Below are positions 18,079-27,317 of a stretch of DNA of 64,000 bases, piece after piece (within the stretch, counting starts at the first letter, position 1; the number at the start of each line of letters is the position of its first letter). Origin of the DNA: Arthrobacter sp. ZGTC412 (GTDB lineage: Bacteria; Actinomycetota; Actinomycetes; Actinomycetales; Micrococcaceae); assembly GCF_002929215.1 (NCBI RefSeq), contig NZ_PJII01000001.1, positions 186,001 to 250,000 on the forward strand, given 5' to 3'. The notes under the pieces were generated by a model. That model saw only the letters and a list, made by a program, of their open reading frames with translations, had not been told where the DNA came from and did no database searches. The position numbers were made by a program, and so were the translations under genes.

Positions 18079-18447
18079 ATGATTAGCAGACGCGACGCAG
18101 CCATTGCCCTTGATGTACCGATGGAAATGGCCCAGCGCCACGGCCTTCCTAAATGGATGACGGAGGCCGAACTGGGTGAGATCCTGGACAACCCGCCGCC
18201 CTGGCTCGTCCAGTCCCGCGCCAACCGCACCGGCAAGCGGCCCGTCTGGGTCCATCTCGAGTGCGCCGTCTGCGGATACGAGGAAGCAGCGCGCCCCAAG
18301 AAGTGGTGGCCTGACTTTACGTACGTTGTGTGCGGCCACCACAATCCCGAGGACGTTCCGCGCGTGCGCGAGGGATACGTCCGCAGTGAGTTCGACGGCG
18401 TCGGCACGCGTTTTGTAGGCATCGCGGACGTACCTGTTCCGGACTGA
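18079..18447 (+). CDS. Conserved hypothetical protein with Cys/His cluster
   Basis: 122 residues from ATG 18079 (in-frame ATG 18073 and GTG 18076 are alternatives). The N-terminus ISRRDAAIALDVPMEMAQRHGLPKWMTEAELGEI looks helix-turn-helix-like. A likely metal-binding ribbon follows, with CAVCGYEE and then VVCGHHNPED. The remainder is charged (REGYVRSEFDGVGTRFVGIADV). No family is recognised with certainty; a small zinc-ribbon protein is the best description. Confidence 0.65.
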   Translation: MISRRDAAIALDVPMEMAQRHGLPKWMTEAELGEILDNPPPWLVQSRANRTGKRPVWVHLECAVCGYEEAARPKKWWPDFTYVVCGHHNPEDVPRVREGYVRSEFDGVGTRFVGIADVPVPD

Positions 18448-18539
18448 TCGCGAGCCACCTCAGGCCATTACATTCGGGGTTGAAAAGGCGTATTTTACGA
18501 AGAGGGACGAAGCCTGTCCCCTGTTGTAAGGAGCACGCC

Positions 18540-18674
18540 ATGCCGGACAAAACACCCCACCAGAAGCTGGCAAAGAAGCCTGTCAAGACCATCAAGGAAA
18601 AACGCGCCGAGAAGAAGTCGAAGAACCCTGAAGGTGCCCAGGACCCGGTGGCGCACTTGAAGAAACGCCGGTAG
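18540..18674 (+). CDS. Small lysine-rich hypothetical protein
   Basis: 44 residues from ATG 18540 behind GTAAGGAG, which fixes the start. The protein starts MPDKTPHQKLAKKP and ends DPVAHLKKRR; about a third of the residues are Lys or Arg and it has no hydrophobic segment. The strong ribosome site and codon pattern favour a real gene. Its stop lies one base before the stop of the convergent htrA-like gene. Nucleic acid or ribosome binding is possible but only by composition. Confidence 0.6.
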   Translation: MPDKTPHQKLAKKPVKTIKEKRAEKKSKNPEGAQDPVAHLKKRR

Positions 18675-18675
18675 C

Positions 18676-19659
18676 TTACTGTCCGTTTGCTTGCATCTCC
18701 TCCGGTACAGCAACCAGGTCCACTTCTGTGCCGTCCCTCAGCACCCTGATCTGCAGCGGCTGCCCGATCGCATCGGAGAACAGCAGCTTCTGCAGGCTTT
18801 CGGCGTTGCTGACGGCGCGGCCTCCGGCGGTCAGGATGATGTCGCCGGCCTGCAGGCCCGAGCGGCCGGCAGGTGATCCGGCCAACACCTCCACCACCCT
18901 GAGCCCGTCCCGCTGGCCCGTCCTGATCACCGCGCTGGCGTTCAACCGGATCGGGGTGCTGACCACACCGAGGTAGGCCCGCCTGACCCGTCCGTCGGTC
19001 AGCAGGGCGAAGATGATTCGCCTTGTTGTTGTGTTAATCGGCACGGCAAGGCCCAGCCCGGCGCCGGCGACTGCCGTGTTGATGCCCACGATCCTGCCGC
19101 GCGCGTCTGCCAGGGCACCGCCGGAACTGCCTGGATTAAGGGCCGCGTCGGTCTGGATAACGTCTTCGATCACCCGCCGGTTGCCGCCCGCCCAGACCGG
19201 GATGGAACGGCCCAGGCCGCTCACGACTCCGGCCGTGACCGATCCTGCCAGCCCCAGCGGATTCCCGACTGCGATAACCAACTGGCCCACACGCAACGTC
19301 TCGGCGTCGCCGAACTGGGCAGGAGCCACTCTCGGTGCTTTGCCGCGGACCACGGCGAGATCGGACAATGGATCCGCCCCCACAAGTTCGAGATCAGTCC
19401 GGCTGCCGTCGGCAAATGCGGCATGGCCCTTATTCGTGCCGGCCACCACGTGGGAGTTCGTAAGGAGATAACCGTCCTCGGTAAAGAGGACTGCAGAACC
19501 TGCTCCCACACGGAACCGGCTGTTCCGGCGGGTGCTGGTCATTTCTATGGCCGCGACGTGCGGCGTTACAGTCTCAGCCACCCGCATGACAGTTTGCGAA
19601 TACGAGTCCAGGGCGTCGTCGTCGGGCACCTGTGCAGCTGGCTCGCTCCCTTGGTTCAT
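18676..19659 (-). CDS. HtrA/DegP-like S1C serine protease with PDZ domain
   Basis: 327 residues from ATG 19659 behind AGGAGGTGCCCC; longer in-frame starts are rejected. The trypsin-like domain carries the triad: His in LLTNSHVVAG, Asp in DPLSDLAVV, Ser in NPGSSGGAL. A PDZ domain follows (about residues 240-320: GLRVVEVLAGSPAGRSGLQAGDIILTAGG). Unlike most HtrA proteins there is neither signal peptide nor membrane anchor; the N-terminus MNQGSEPAAQVPDDD is soluble. It therefore probably acts in the cytoplasm. It is transcribed in the same direction as ssrA upstream but separated by a terminator. Confidence 0.88.
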   Translation of the reverse strand: MNQGSEPAAQVPDDDALDSYSQTVMRVAETVTPHVAAIEMTSTRRNSRFRVGAGSAVLFTEDGYLLTNSHVVAGTNKGHAAFADGSRTDLELVGADPLSDLAVVRGKAPRVAPAQFGDAETLRVGQLVIAVGNPLGLAGSVTAGVVSGLGRSIPVWAGGNRRVIEDVIQTDAALNPGSSGGALADARGRIVGINTAVAGAGLGLAVPINTTTRRIIFALLTDGRVRRAYLGVVSTPIRLNASAVIRTGQRDGLRVVEVLAGSPAGRSGLQAGDIILTAGGRAVSNAESLQKLLFSDAIGQPLQIRVLRDGTEVDLVAVPEEMQANGQ

Positions 19660-19824
19660 GGGGCACCTCCTGGTCGTAGCCAAATCCCGGAGGCGAGGAC
19701 GTCCGGGTCCTACCGGAGACAACGATCCACAGCGTGCAGCTAGTCCCGGCCGTGCTACGCCGTGGGTGAACGAGACGCCAGGCCAGGGAGGCCAGTGGCC
19801 TAAGCAGCCAGGCTTTTCGGGGCC

Positions 19825-19858
19825 AAGAAAAACGCCCCGGTCCAAAGACCGAGGCGTT
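19825..19858 (-). terminator. Rho-independent terminator of ssrA
   Basis: On the minus strand: AACGCCTCGGTC, loop TTTG, GACCGGGGCGTT (one G-T mismatch pair), then TTTTTCTT. It lies about 50 bases beyond the tmRNA 3' end. Confidence 0.85.
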
Positions 19859-19909
19859 ATCTGATAAGTCGCCCCATCCGTGAAGGATGTCGCGACTGAT
19901 CACAAAATG

Positions 19910-20275
19910 TGGAGATGGGGGGAATTGAACCCCCGTCCGATGTCGTGTTGTCAGGGCTTCTCCGGGCGCAGTTTGCGTCGGATTTTTTCGGCCCCAGCCA
20001 TGCTGCAAACAGCTGGCTGATCCGGGCCCAGTCATCTAAGAGTCCCGTTCACCCCGATGACGGAGGTGGACAGCAGTGGCTATCTAAATGACGCCAGGAT
20101 CCGGGGCGATAGCAACCTCGGGCTGACGGACTGTCTTACTGGTTAAGCAGCAAGAGCGAAGTCAGTGCGCTTAGATTCGGCACTTATTGGTTTGCAGAAA
20201 GCGTTTACGAGATAATTCTGCATCCTCGGCCCGCTTCACCTGTCGCGACTAACATCGTCGAAACCGATCATCCCC
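19910..20275 (-). ncRNA. ssrA: Transfer-messenger RNA (tmRNA)
   Basis: A 366-base one-piece tmRNA. The 5' end GGGGATGATCGGTTTCGAC and the 3' T-arm/acceptor GGGGGTTCAATTCCCCCC with CATCTCCA pair as the tRNA-like acceptor. The trans-translation tag frame lies at 20143-20181: AESKRTDFALAA followed by TAA, resuming at a GCC codon after AATAAGT. It rescues stalled ribosomes with SmpB, whose gene is just upstream. A G+C-rich hairpin (20292-20311) precedes the 5' end and may terminate smpB transcription. Confidence 0.95.
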
Positions 20276-20352
20276 ATATTCTTTTACCAAACCGGCGGGC
20301 TAGGCCGCCGGACTACCCACTATAACGCATCCTCCGGAGAATTCATTCCTGC

Positions 20353-20826
20353 CTACCGGCGGCGGTTGCGCTCCCGCATTTCGCGCTGCGCTTCGCGGTT
20401 GTCCTGCTGCTCACGGAGGGTCTGGCGCTTGTCGTACTCGCGCTTGCCTCGGGCCACACCGATTTCGACCTTGGCACGGCCGTCAACGAAGTACAGCTGC
20501 AGGGGGACGATGGTGTAGCCCGATTCGCGGACCTTGTGCGAGATCTTGATCAATTCCTCGCGGTGCAGCAGGAGCTTGCGGCGGCGCCGGGCTGCGTGGT
20601 TGGTCCAGCTGCCCTGATTGTATTCCGGGATGTGGATGGCTTCCATCCAGAGCTCGTCGTTGTAGAAGGTGCAAAATCCGTCCACCATTGAGGCGTGGCC
20701 TTCGCGCAGGGACTTAACTTCGGTCCCCATGAGCGCGATTCCAGCCTCGTAGGTATCCAGCACGTGGTAGTCGTGCCGGGCCTTGCGGTTGGTGGCCACC
20801 ACTTTACGGCCACTTTCTTTAGGCAC
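20353..20826 (-). CDS. smpB: SsrA-binding protein SmpB
   Basis: 157 residues from GTG 20826 behind GAGGAG. Motifs: VVATNRKARHDYHVLDTYEAGIALMGTEVKSLREGHASM, HIPEYNQGSWTNHAARRRRKLLLHREE, and the basic C-terminal tail KREYDKRQTLREQQ that enters the mRNA channel. It partners tmRNA in ribosome rescue; ssrA is immediately downstream, the classic order. Confidence 0.96.
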   Translation of the reverse strand: MPKESGRKVVATNRKARHDYHVLDTYEAGIALMGTEVKSLREGHASMVDGFCTFYNDELWMEAIHIPEYNQGSWTNHAARRRRKLLLHREELIKISHKVRESGYTIVPLQLYFVDGRAKVEIGVARGKREYDKRQTLREQQDNREAQREMRERNRRR

Positions 20827-20910
20827 GGGAAAGCTCCTCAGTTCAAGAATCGGATGTCCTCCTGACCAGCCGGCGCGGAGTCATACCAGTGTACGGCAGG
20901 GTAATGCGCC

Positions 20911-22389
20911 TTAGAGCAGCCCCATCGGGTCCACCGGGTTGTCGTTGAGCCAGGTTTCGAAGTGGGCATGGCAGCCTGTGGAGTTACCCGTGTTGCCGGA
21001 GTAGGCGATCAGCTGTCCCTGCGAAACTCGCTGGCCGTTCGACACCACGATGCTGGCGTTGTGGTAGTAAATGGTGTTCAGCGTGTTGCCCTGCAACAGG
21101 CCGTGGGAGATCTTTACCCTCCAGCCGCCGCCGTCGGCTGAGCTCCAGCCGGAGCTGAAGACCTCGCCCGCTGCGGCGGCGTAGACAGGCGTGCCGCAGG
21201 CTGCGCCAAAGTCCAGCCCCGTGTGCATGTAGCCGCCCTGTCCATAGAAGTCGATGGTGCCTGGCGGGGTGGCGCGCCACCCGAATCCGGACGTGATCGG
21301 CACGCTTCCGTCAAAGGGATGCCGCAGGCCAAAGGCCGACGGCGAACCGACTGAGGGCGCGGGCCGTGCGGGCGGCACGTACGGTTGCACGGGCGGTGGC
21401 GGCTGGTTGCGTGCTGCTGCCGCCGCAGCAGCAGCAGCGGCTGCGGCCTCCGCCTGCCTGCGATGCTCGGCCGCGGCGGCTTCCGCCAGCCTCCGCTGCT
21501 CGGCTTCCCAGGCCTCCCGCAGCTTTCGGTCGCGTTCCTTGATTTCGGCGGCAACGGCGTTCTGGCTGGCCTGAACACCCGCCAACTGCGACTGGATCTT
21601 AGGCTTGGCTGCCTGCAGTTGAGCGTCAAGGCGGCTGGTATCCGCGATTAGCTTATCTACCTGTTCCTTCTTCTCCGCCGCTTCGTCGCGGGCAATCTTC
21701 TCCCGCTCGAGGGCAGCGTCGGCTTTGGCTTTCAAGTCCTTGATCTCGGCTTCCACCGCTTGCAGACGGGCTTCCGAGTTCACGTTAGTGGCGTTCTGCT
21801 GCTGTAGCTTGTCCATGGCCGCGTTCTGGCTGCGCATGGCCTGGTCTGCCAGGTCCATGGTCTCGGTCAAGCTTCCGCCGTTGTTGGAGCCAAAGAACAG
21901 GGACAGGTTTGAGGGTACGCCCCCGGATTTGTACGCCTGGGTTGCGATCTGACCGATCAGCTTCTTTGTGTCTGCGATCTTTTTCTTGTCGGTTTCCATC
22001 TGCTGCCTAATTTTGGCCTTGTTCTGCTGGGCCATGTCCACGCGGGCGGAGAGCGCTTCGACTTCCTTGACGGCTCCGGCCACCCGGCCCTGGGCTTCCA
22101 GGAGGGCCTGCTGGGCGCCCGGCAGCCGGCCCTGGAAGATGACCAGGTCGCTCGCAGCCTTGGCGATGCGGGAATCAACGAATTCCAAGGACTGCTGGAC
22201 CCTGGTTGCCTCTGCCTCAAGTGCCTTCTGCTTGTCTTCAAGCTCGTCGGCGAAAGCCACCGGGGTGGACGAAGCCAGCCCTGCGGCGAGGACAACGGCC
22301 AGCACGGCGCTGATAACGCTGGTGCGCTGAGGTGCTTTGCGCCGACTGTTCAGTCGGTGCCGGGGCGGAGTTTGGTCCGTTACGTTCAT
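20911..22389 (-). CDS. M23 family peptidoglycan endopeptidase, EnvC/RipC-like, with coiled coil
   Basis: 492 residues. A signal peptide (about 1-48, ISAVLAVVLAAGLASSTPVAFA) is followed by a long coiled coil (about 50-330, rich in Ala/Glu/Lys/Gln), a Pro-rich linker, and a C-terminal M23 LytM domain with zinc ligands in HTGLDFG and CHAHFE, so catalytically intact. It follows ftsE-ftsX directly (25-base gap). FtsEX is known to gate such coiled-coil hydrolases (EnvC in E. coli, RipC in mycobacteria, PcsB in streptococci), so it probably opens septal peptidoglycan under FtsEX control. AAGGA precedes the ATG. Confidence 0.92.
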   Translation of the reverse strand: MNVTDQTPPRHRLNSRRKAPQRTSVISAVLAVVLAAGLASSTPVAFADELEDKQKALEAEATRVQQSLEFVDSRIAKAASDLVIFQGRLPGAQQALLEAQGRVAGAVKEVEALSARVDMAQQNKAKIRQQMETDKKKIADTKKLIGQIATQAYKSGGVPSNLSLFFGSNNGGSLTETMDLADQAMRSQNAAMDKLQQQNATNVNSEARLQAVEAEIKDLKAKADAALEREKIARDEAAEKKEQVDKLIADTSRLDAQLQAAKPKIQSQLAGVQASQNAVAAEIKERDRKLREAWEAEQRRLAEAAAAEHRRQAEAAAAAAAAAAAARNQPPPPVQPYVPPARPAPSVGSPSAFGLRHPFDGSVPITSGFGWRATPPGTIDFYGQGGYMHTGLDFGAACGTPVYAAAAGEVFSSGWSSADGGGWRVKISHGLLQGNTLNTIYYHNASIVVSNGQRVSQGQLIAYSGNTGNSTGCHAHFETWLNDNPVDPMGLL

Positions 22390-22414
22390 GGCATTCCTTG
22401 TTCGGTTTGCATAC

Positions 22415-23329
22415 CTAGACGCGAAGGTATCTGCGCAAGGTCAAGAGGGACGAAATACCCGCCAAGGATCCGCCAAGGATTATCAGCGCGGGTGCGAGGA
22501 TCAACGTCTGGCCGGATGAGATGAAGGCCGTGTCCGGGTACTGCTGAGACATGAACTCGCCGAGGAAGAAGTGCGCAACGGCCCACAGTGTTGCAGAGGC
22601 CAGCGCAGCGCCGATGACGGCGGCGATGACGCCTTCCAGAATAAAGGGAAGCTGGATCACTGTTTTCGAGGCGCCCACCAGGCGCATGATTCCCGTTTCG
22701 CGGCGGCGGCTGAAGGCGGAGAGCCTGATGGTGGTTGCGATCAGCAGGATGGCGCACACGATCATGACACCGGCGATGCTGACCGCCACAAGGGAGGCCC
22801 CGTTCATCACCGAGAAGAGGCGCTCAAGCAGCTGGCGCTGGTCGATAACCGTCTCCACGCCGGGCTGGGAGGCGAAGGTTTCGCTGATGATCTGGTACTT
22901 TTCCGGGTCCTTCATGTTAATTCGGAAGGATGCCGGCAGCTGGTCCGGCGTCACCGAGTCCACGATGGGCGAATTCGAGAACTGGTCCTTGAAGTGCGTG
23001 TACGCCTCCTCCTTGGACTCGAACTGGAAGTCGTTGATGTATTGCGCCACGGCAGGAGATTCCAGTAGCCCGTTGAGGCTTTCCTGCTGTTCGGCGGTGA
23101 CGGGCCCGCCGGCGCAACCAGCCGCCGTCGACCCTTCACTGCACAGGAAGATGGCTACTTGGACTTTGTCGTACCAGTAGCCCTTCATCTGGTTGATCTG
23201 CATCTGCAGCATTCCTGCTGCGCCAACGAAGGTGAGCGAGACGAAGGTGACCAGGATGACCGAGACCACCATGGAGACGTTGCGGCGGAGGCCGCTGCCG
23301 ATCTCGCTGAGGATGAACGCAAGCCTCAT
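22415..23329 (-). CDS. ftsX: Cell division ABC transporter permease FtsX
   Basis: 304 residues from ATG 23329, which overlaps the ftsE stop (ATGA); an upstream GTG-like extension is rejected on that ground. Four membrane helices: one after the N-terminal cytoplasmic part, then a large extracellular loop (about 45-170, with a likely disulfide between CSEG and GCAGG), then three helices with [44 protein letters not shown]. It transmits ATP-driven motion from FtsE to the M23 hydrolase encoded downstream. Confidence 0.95.
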   Translation of the reverse strand: MRLAFILSEIGSGLRRNVSMVVSVILVTFVSLTFVGAAGMLQMQINQMKGYWYDKVQVAIFLCSEGSTAAGCAGGPVTAEQQESLNGLLESPAVAQYINDFQFESKEEAYTHFKDQFSNSPIVDSVTPDQLPASFRINMKDPEKYQIISETFASQPGVETVIDQRQLLERLFSVMNGASLVAVSIAGVMIVCAILLIATTIRLSAFSRRRETGIMRLVGASKTVIQLPFILEGVIAAVIGAALASATLWAVAHFFLGEFMSQQYPDTAFISSGQTLILAPALIILGGSLAGISSLLTLRRYLRV

Positions 23330-24105
23330 CGCCGTCCCTCGCATTCATGCGGCTGTCCCGGTTCCGGGTTTTCCCTGCCGCTGGCGTCCTTGAGCCTGCG
23401 CGACTGGCCAACAACCGGGATCATCGACGTGTACAGGGCCTTTGCCTCGTCGCGGATGATGACGCCGTTCTTGAGCTCGACCACGCGCTTGCGCATCTCG
23501 TTGACAATGTCGTCGTCGTGGGTTGCCATCACCACGGTGGTGCCGTTTTGGTTGATTTTGTCCAGGATGCCCATGATGCCCATCGACGTGGTGGGGTCCA
23601 GGTTTCCGGTGGGCTCGTCGGCGAGGAGGATACCTGGCCTGTTAACGACGGCACGGGCGATGGCCACGCGCTGCTGCTCACCGCCGGAGAGTTCGTGCGG
23701 CATACGGTGTTCTTTGCCCTCCAGGCCCACTGTCTTGAGGACCTCGGGGACGGTGTCCCGGATGACGCTGCGGCTCTTGCCGATGACCTGCATGGCGAAC
23801 GCTACGTTGGCGAAGACGTTTTTCTGGGGAAGGAGCCGGAAGTCCTGGAAGACGACGCCGATCCCGCGTCGAAGCCGGGGCACACGCCAGCTGGAGATCT
23901 TGGCTACGTTCTGGCCGGCGACGTAGACAGCCCCGGAGCTTGCCCGGTCCTCCTTGAGGACCAGCCGGAGGAAGGTGGACTTGCCGGAGCCGGATGCGCC
24001 GACCAGGAAGGCGAATTCGCCGCGGTCGATCTCAAGGTTGACGGAGTCCAGCGCAGGCCGGGCTTTCTGGTCGTAGACCTTGGTGACATTTTCGAATCGA
24101 ATCAT
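23326..24105 (-). CDS. ftsE: Cell division ATP-binding protein FtsE
   Basis: 259 residues from ATG 24105. Walker [11 protein letters not shown]-loop VFQDFRLLP, signature [14 protein letters not shown], Walker [13 protein letters not shown], switch His in MATHDDDIV. The first 8 codons of the longer frame (from 24129) lack a ribosome site and family support. The C-terminal 30 residues are a charged extension beyond the usual 229. It is coupled to ftsX by an ATGA overlap. Confidence 0.95.
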   Translation of the reverse strand: MIRFENVTKVYDQKARPALDSVNLEIDRGEFAFLVGASGSGKSTFLRLVLKEDRASSGAVYVAGQNVAKISSWRVPRLRRGIGVVFQDFRLLPQKNVFANVAFAMQVIGKSRSVIRDTVPEVLKTVGLEGKEHRMPHELSGGEQQRVAIARAVVNRPGILLADEPTGNLDPTTSMGIMGILDKINQNGTTVVMATHDDDIVNEMRKRVVELKNGVIIRDEAKALYTSMIPVVGQSRRLKDASGRENPEPGQPHECEGRR

Positions 24106-24291
24106 GGCCCTAAGTACCCTGCAGGGCATGGCTGATTCTGATGCAGCCCAGTTCTGCAGCCGGTGCGCGGGTTTTCGTTTGGGGGAAGTAGGGCCCCGGC
24201 CCCTCGACTATACGCAGGACTTCCCGTGTATCACGCGGGTTTCAGGGGGCGTGTCGCCGGATCCTGTTTTCCCCGGCCACCCCTTATCGCC

Positions 24292-25407
24292 TTATTTTTC
24301 GGCGTTCCGGTTGTCGGTGCGCCACCTGATGCCGGCATCGATGAAGTCGTCGATTTCACCGTCGAAGACTGCCGAGGTGTTTCCGACTTCGTGCTCGGTC
24401 CGGAGGTCCTTGACCATCTGGTAGGGGTTGAGCACGTAGGAGCGCATCTGGTCGCCCCAGGACGCCTTCACATCACCGGCGAACGCCTTCTTTTCGGCAT
24501 CCTCCTGCTCCTTTTTGAGGAGCAGGAGCCTGGACTGCAGCACGCGCATCGCAGCAGCGCGGTTCTGCAGCTGCGACTTTTCGTTCTGCATTGATACCAC
24601 GGTCCCGGTGGGGATGTGGGTCAGACGGACTGCGGAGTCGGTGGTGTTGACAGACTGGCCGCCCGGGCCCGAGGAGCGGAAGACGTCGACGCGGATCTCG
24701 TTGTCCGGGATCTCGATGGAGTCCGTCTGCTCGATCAGCGGGATGACTTCGACGGCGGCGAAGGAAGTCTGGCGCCGGCCCTGGTTGTCGAACGGGCTGA
24801 TCCTCACGAGCCGGTGGGTTCCAGCCTCTACGCTGAGCGTGCCGAAGGCATAAGGTGCCTTCACTTCGAATGTTGCGGACTTCAGACCGGCCTCTTCTGC
24901 GTAGGACGTGTCCATAACGGTGGTCGGGTACCCGTGCCGCTCGGCCCAACGGAGGTACATCCGCATCAGCATCTCGGCGAAGTCAGCAGCATCCACGCCG
25001 CCGGCGCCGGCCCGGATTGAGACTACGGCCTCGCGCTCGTCATACTCACCCGAAAGCAGGGTGACGACTTCAAGTTCCTTCAGGGATTTCTTGACGGACT
25101 CCAGTTCGGCGGCGGCCTCCCCCATGGAGTCGGCGTCGTCCTCGTCCTGCCCGAGCTCCACCAGGACCTCGAGGTCATCGATCCTTGAAACCAGTTTGTT
25201 GAGGCGCTCCAGCTCCGTCTGGCGGTGCGACAGCCGTGAAGTGATTTTCTGTGCCGCCGAGGGGTCGTCCCACAGGTCCGGTTCGCCAGCCCGCTCGCTG
25301 AGTTCGGCGATGTCTTCCTTCAATGCCTCTACGTCAGAGACGCGCTCAATGGACTCGTAGGTAGCGCGAAGGGCGCGGATTTCAGCGGAAAAATCAATAT
25401 TGGCCAT
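24292..25407 (-). CDS. prfB: Peptide chain release factor 2
   Basis: 371 residues. RF2 reads UGA and UAA: the tripeptide anticodon SPF is in [13 protein letters not shown] and the catalytic GGQ in [20 protein letters not shown]. The whole gene is in one frame, so the programmed +1 frameshift known from E. coli is absent, as in most actinobacteria. It heads the prfB-ftsE-ftsX-M23-smpB-ssrA run, 186 bases upstream of ftsE. Confidence 0.96.
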   Translation of the reverse strand: MANIDFSAEIRALRATYESIERVSDVEALKEDIAELSERAGEPDLWDDPSAAQKITSRLSHRQTELERLNKLVSRIDDLEVLVELGQDEDDADSMGEAAAELESVKKSLKELEVVTLLSGEYDEREAVVSIRAGAGGVDAADFAEMLMRMYLRWAERHGYPTTVMDTSYAEEAGLKSATFEVKAPYAFGTLSVEAGTHRLVRISPFDNQGRRQTSFAAVEVIPLIEQTDSIEIPDNEIRVDVFRSSGPGGQSVNTTDSAVRLTHIPTGTVVSMQNEKSQLQNRAAAMRVLQSRLLLLKKEQEDAEKKAFAGDVKASWGDQMRSYVLNPYQMVKDLRTEHEVGNTSAVFDGEIDDFIDAGIRWRTDNRNAEK

Positions 25408-25503
25408 GGTTGTTTAAGCCTACGCTATCCCGCAGAAAGCCCCGGCCTTGCGTCTTAGCGGCCGGCTTACGGGCCGCCCGGGAGGCGGGGCACGAGGGGA
25501 CTG

Positions 25504-25950
25504 TCACCGGGTGAGACGCGAGCGGGCGGTTGAGGTCGCCTCGATCCGGATACCGTTGGGCACCAGGAAGTTCACCACTGGCGGGTGAACAGTAGCAGTC
25601 AGCACGACGACGGCGGTGGAACCGTCTGGACTGCCCGTTGCCCCTGTGACGGCGAGAGCATCAAAGCGCTGTGATGCCGGGCTCCTGGAGACAAAGTCAG
25701 CGGCCACGTTCCTCACCCGTGCAGGGCTCAGGACCGCTGACGGGCTGCCGCCCTGCGTTTCCACCTCGCCAAGGGTGTAACTGGCGGCGCCAGCAAGGGA
25801 GGCGCCGTCGGCCAGGGAAAGCAGGCGCTTGTGTTCGAGGTAGACGGACGAAATGCCGATGACCACCGTTGTACCAAGCAGGGCCAAAACGACGTAGCCC
25901 AGGATCATCACCATCATCTGGCCGCCTTCATCTTTCGGCGTTGCCTTCAC
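25504..25950 (-). CDS. TadG-like pilus assembly protein
   Basis: 148 residues. An N-terminal membrane helix (GGQMMVMILGYVVLALLGTTVVIGISSVYLEHKRLLSLADGASLAGA) has the TadG/putative Flp-type pattern with Gln-Met instead of the usual Glu at the processing site. The rest is an extracellular beta-rich domain. It is short compared with TadG proteins that carry a von Willebrand domain. It overlaps the preceding TadE gene by ATGA and ends the Tad operon. Confidence 0.75.
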   Translation of the reverse strand: MKATPKDEGGQMMVMILGYVVLALLGTTVVIGISSVYLEHKRLLSLADGASLAGAASYTLGEVETQGGSPSAVLSPARVRNVAADFVSRSPASQRFDALAVTGATGSPDGSTAVVVLTATVHPPVVNFLVPNGIRIEATSTARSRLTR

Positions 25951-26480
25951 CGGAACCTGCCGACCAGTTGCGTGGACGACGCTTCCACCTCGCTGGCGCT
26001 GAGGCGAAAATCGCCGTCGAACGGCAGGAACGGAAGTGGCACGGTCAGGCTCACGGTTACGGTGATGGTGCTGCCGGCCGCCTGGCAGTCAGCGGAACTG
26101 CAGGATGTTGCTACTCGCGCCTGTTCGGGTTGGTGTCCGAAGTCTGCGAGCGCGATCGCTACCGCCCGTTCGGCTGCTGCCTGGGCTGTGGCTGCGTCGG
26201 GCTGCGCTATGTAGACCTTTGCTGCCTGATCAGCCGCGCCGACGACTGCAAAGGAGCCGCCCTGTATCTGGCTCATGGTGATGATGAAGTACACGAGCGG
26301 AACCATTAGCAGGAGCGCAAGGAAAGTGAATTCCACCACCGCGCTCCCCCGTTCATGCTGATTGGCTGTCCCCGGGTTCCTTGTGCAGTCGGGTGCAGCG
26401 GTTCTTGACTCCCGGCAGAGCGCTGCGAGCAGCCGGGCGCGGGTGTGAGCCCGCACCAGGTCACGGTTGCACTGCCGCAT
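25947..26480 (-). CDS. TadE-like pseudopilin
   Basis: 177 residues. After a hydrophilic leader comes HERGSAVVEFTFLALLLMVPLVYFIITMSQIQ, the TadE signature: a Gly-Ser cleavage site followed by the Glu-containing hydrophobic helix. A DUF-like extracellular part with one Cys pair (SCSSADC) follows. The first 20 bases overlap the preceding TadE gene, so the true start may be an internal codon nearer the ERGSAVVEF motif; the leader looks over-long. Confidence 0.78.
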   Translation of the reverse strand: MRQCNRDLVRAHTRARLLAALCRESRTAAPDCTRNPGTANQHERGSAVVEFTFLALLLMVPLVYFIITMSQIQGGSFAVVGAADQAAKVYIAQPDAATAQAAAERAVAIALADFGHQPEQARVATSCSSADCQAAGSTITVTVSLTVPLPFLPFDGDFRLSASEVEASSTQLVGRFR

Positions 26481-26958
26481 GCCCCTTCACCTCCAGCAGG
26501 TCCCGGGGGCCGATAAGACCGATCACGGGCATTGGGGCACGTACGGTCACCTCCAAGGTCCGCAGGCCCTGGTACGTCACCTCGCTGGTGCTAACGTGCT
26601 GTGCGAATCCCGCATTCAGGGCCGACTGAATCAGACCACGGGTCCGTTCCTCCGCGTCGGCGGCACCCCGGTCAGCGAGAGTCCCATAGCGGGCACCGGA
26701 TGCTGCAGCGTCAATCAAGGTGTTCCTCACGTGCAGGATCAATGTCAGCTGGATGATCGCAAGGAAGAACAGCGTGAGCAGGCTGCCTACCAGGACAAAA
26801 TCGACCACAGCCGAGCCCTGCTCACGGAGTGCGGTCTCCTGTGGGACGAGTTGAGGGGGTCGCCTGCTGCCGACAGCATCGCCATTAGCGGGAAGTACGT
26901 GATTCCTACGGCTGTCCAGAGCGCGGTTAGTGACCCCACCGCGGGTGGACCTGGTCAT
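26461..26958 (-). CDS. TadE-like pseudopilin
   Basis: 165 residues. A long basic leader precedes REQGSAVVDFVLVGSLLTLFFLAIIQLTLILHVRNTLIDAAASGARYG, a standard TadE N-terminal helix. The remaining about 80 residues form the extracellular domain. In Tad systems TadE and TadF are minor pseudopilins needed for pilus assembly. It begins 3 bases after the small membrane protein and overlaps the next TadE gene. The start may lie further in, because the leader is longer than usual. Confidence 0.8.
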   Translation of the reverse strand: MTRSTRGGVTNRALDSRRNHVLPANGDAVGSRRPPQLVPQETALREQGSAVVDFVLVGSLLTLFFLAIIQLTLILHVRNTLIDAAASGARYGTLADRGAADAEERTRGLIQSALNAGFAQHVSTSEVTYQGLRTLEVTVRAPMPVIGLIGPRDLLEVKGHAAVQP

Positions 26959-26961
26959 GGT

Positions 26962-27255
26962 TTAGCTTCCGACCTTGTCCATTGCCTGGTTGAACATGGC
27001 TTCCAGCGCCGGACCGGCGAGGGCCAGCAACGCTGCCACGAGAACCGCGGACATGAGGGTGATCATGACCCAGCCCGGGACGTCTCCCCTCTCGGGATTG
27101 TCGTTCACATGTCCGTTACTGGAACGGCGGTCAAACGATGCCCTGCCTTGGCCACGCTTCCGCCGCACGCTGTTGCCGCCGCCTACTCCCGGAAGCAGCG
27201 TAGCCGCGAGTGACAGGAACAGTACCAAGCAGCGAATCCCCATTTTCTCCATCAT
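26962..27255 (-). CDS. Small membrane protein in Tad operon, candidate Flp-type pilin
   Basis: 97 residues starting at the first of two ATGs behind GGAAGAGGACGG. A hydrophobic N-terminal stretch (IRCLVLFLSLAATLLPGVGGG) and a basic linker are followed by ERGDVPGWVMITLMSAVLVAALLALAGPALEAMFNQAMDKVGS, a single helix at the C-terminus. Position between tadC and tadE is where flp (major pilin) sits in many actinobacterial loci. The usual Flp motif with Glu and Tyr after the cleavage Gly is not present, so it is either a divergent pilin or a dedicated membrane partner. Confidence 0.6.
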   Translation of the reverse strand: MMEKMGIRCLVLFLSLAATLLPGVGGGNSVRRKRGQGRASFDRRSSNGHVNDNPERGDVPGWVMITLMSAVLVAALLALAGPALEAMFNQAMDKVGS

Positions 27256-27317
27256 TCCGTCCTCTTCCTGATTCTGCTTCCACCATTGGTTTGTGTTGTT
27301 GTAGTTGCCTTAGAGCT

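Noticed and set aside
19910-19945. tRNA-like T-arm on the minus strand
   Set aside because: It is the 3' end of tmRNA, with the matching 5' half near 20275 and the tag frame between, not a separate tRNA.
24292-25407. Programmed frameshift in prfB
   Set aside because: The RF2 frame is continuous with no internal TGA near codon 25.
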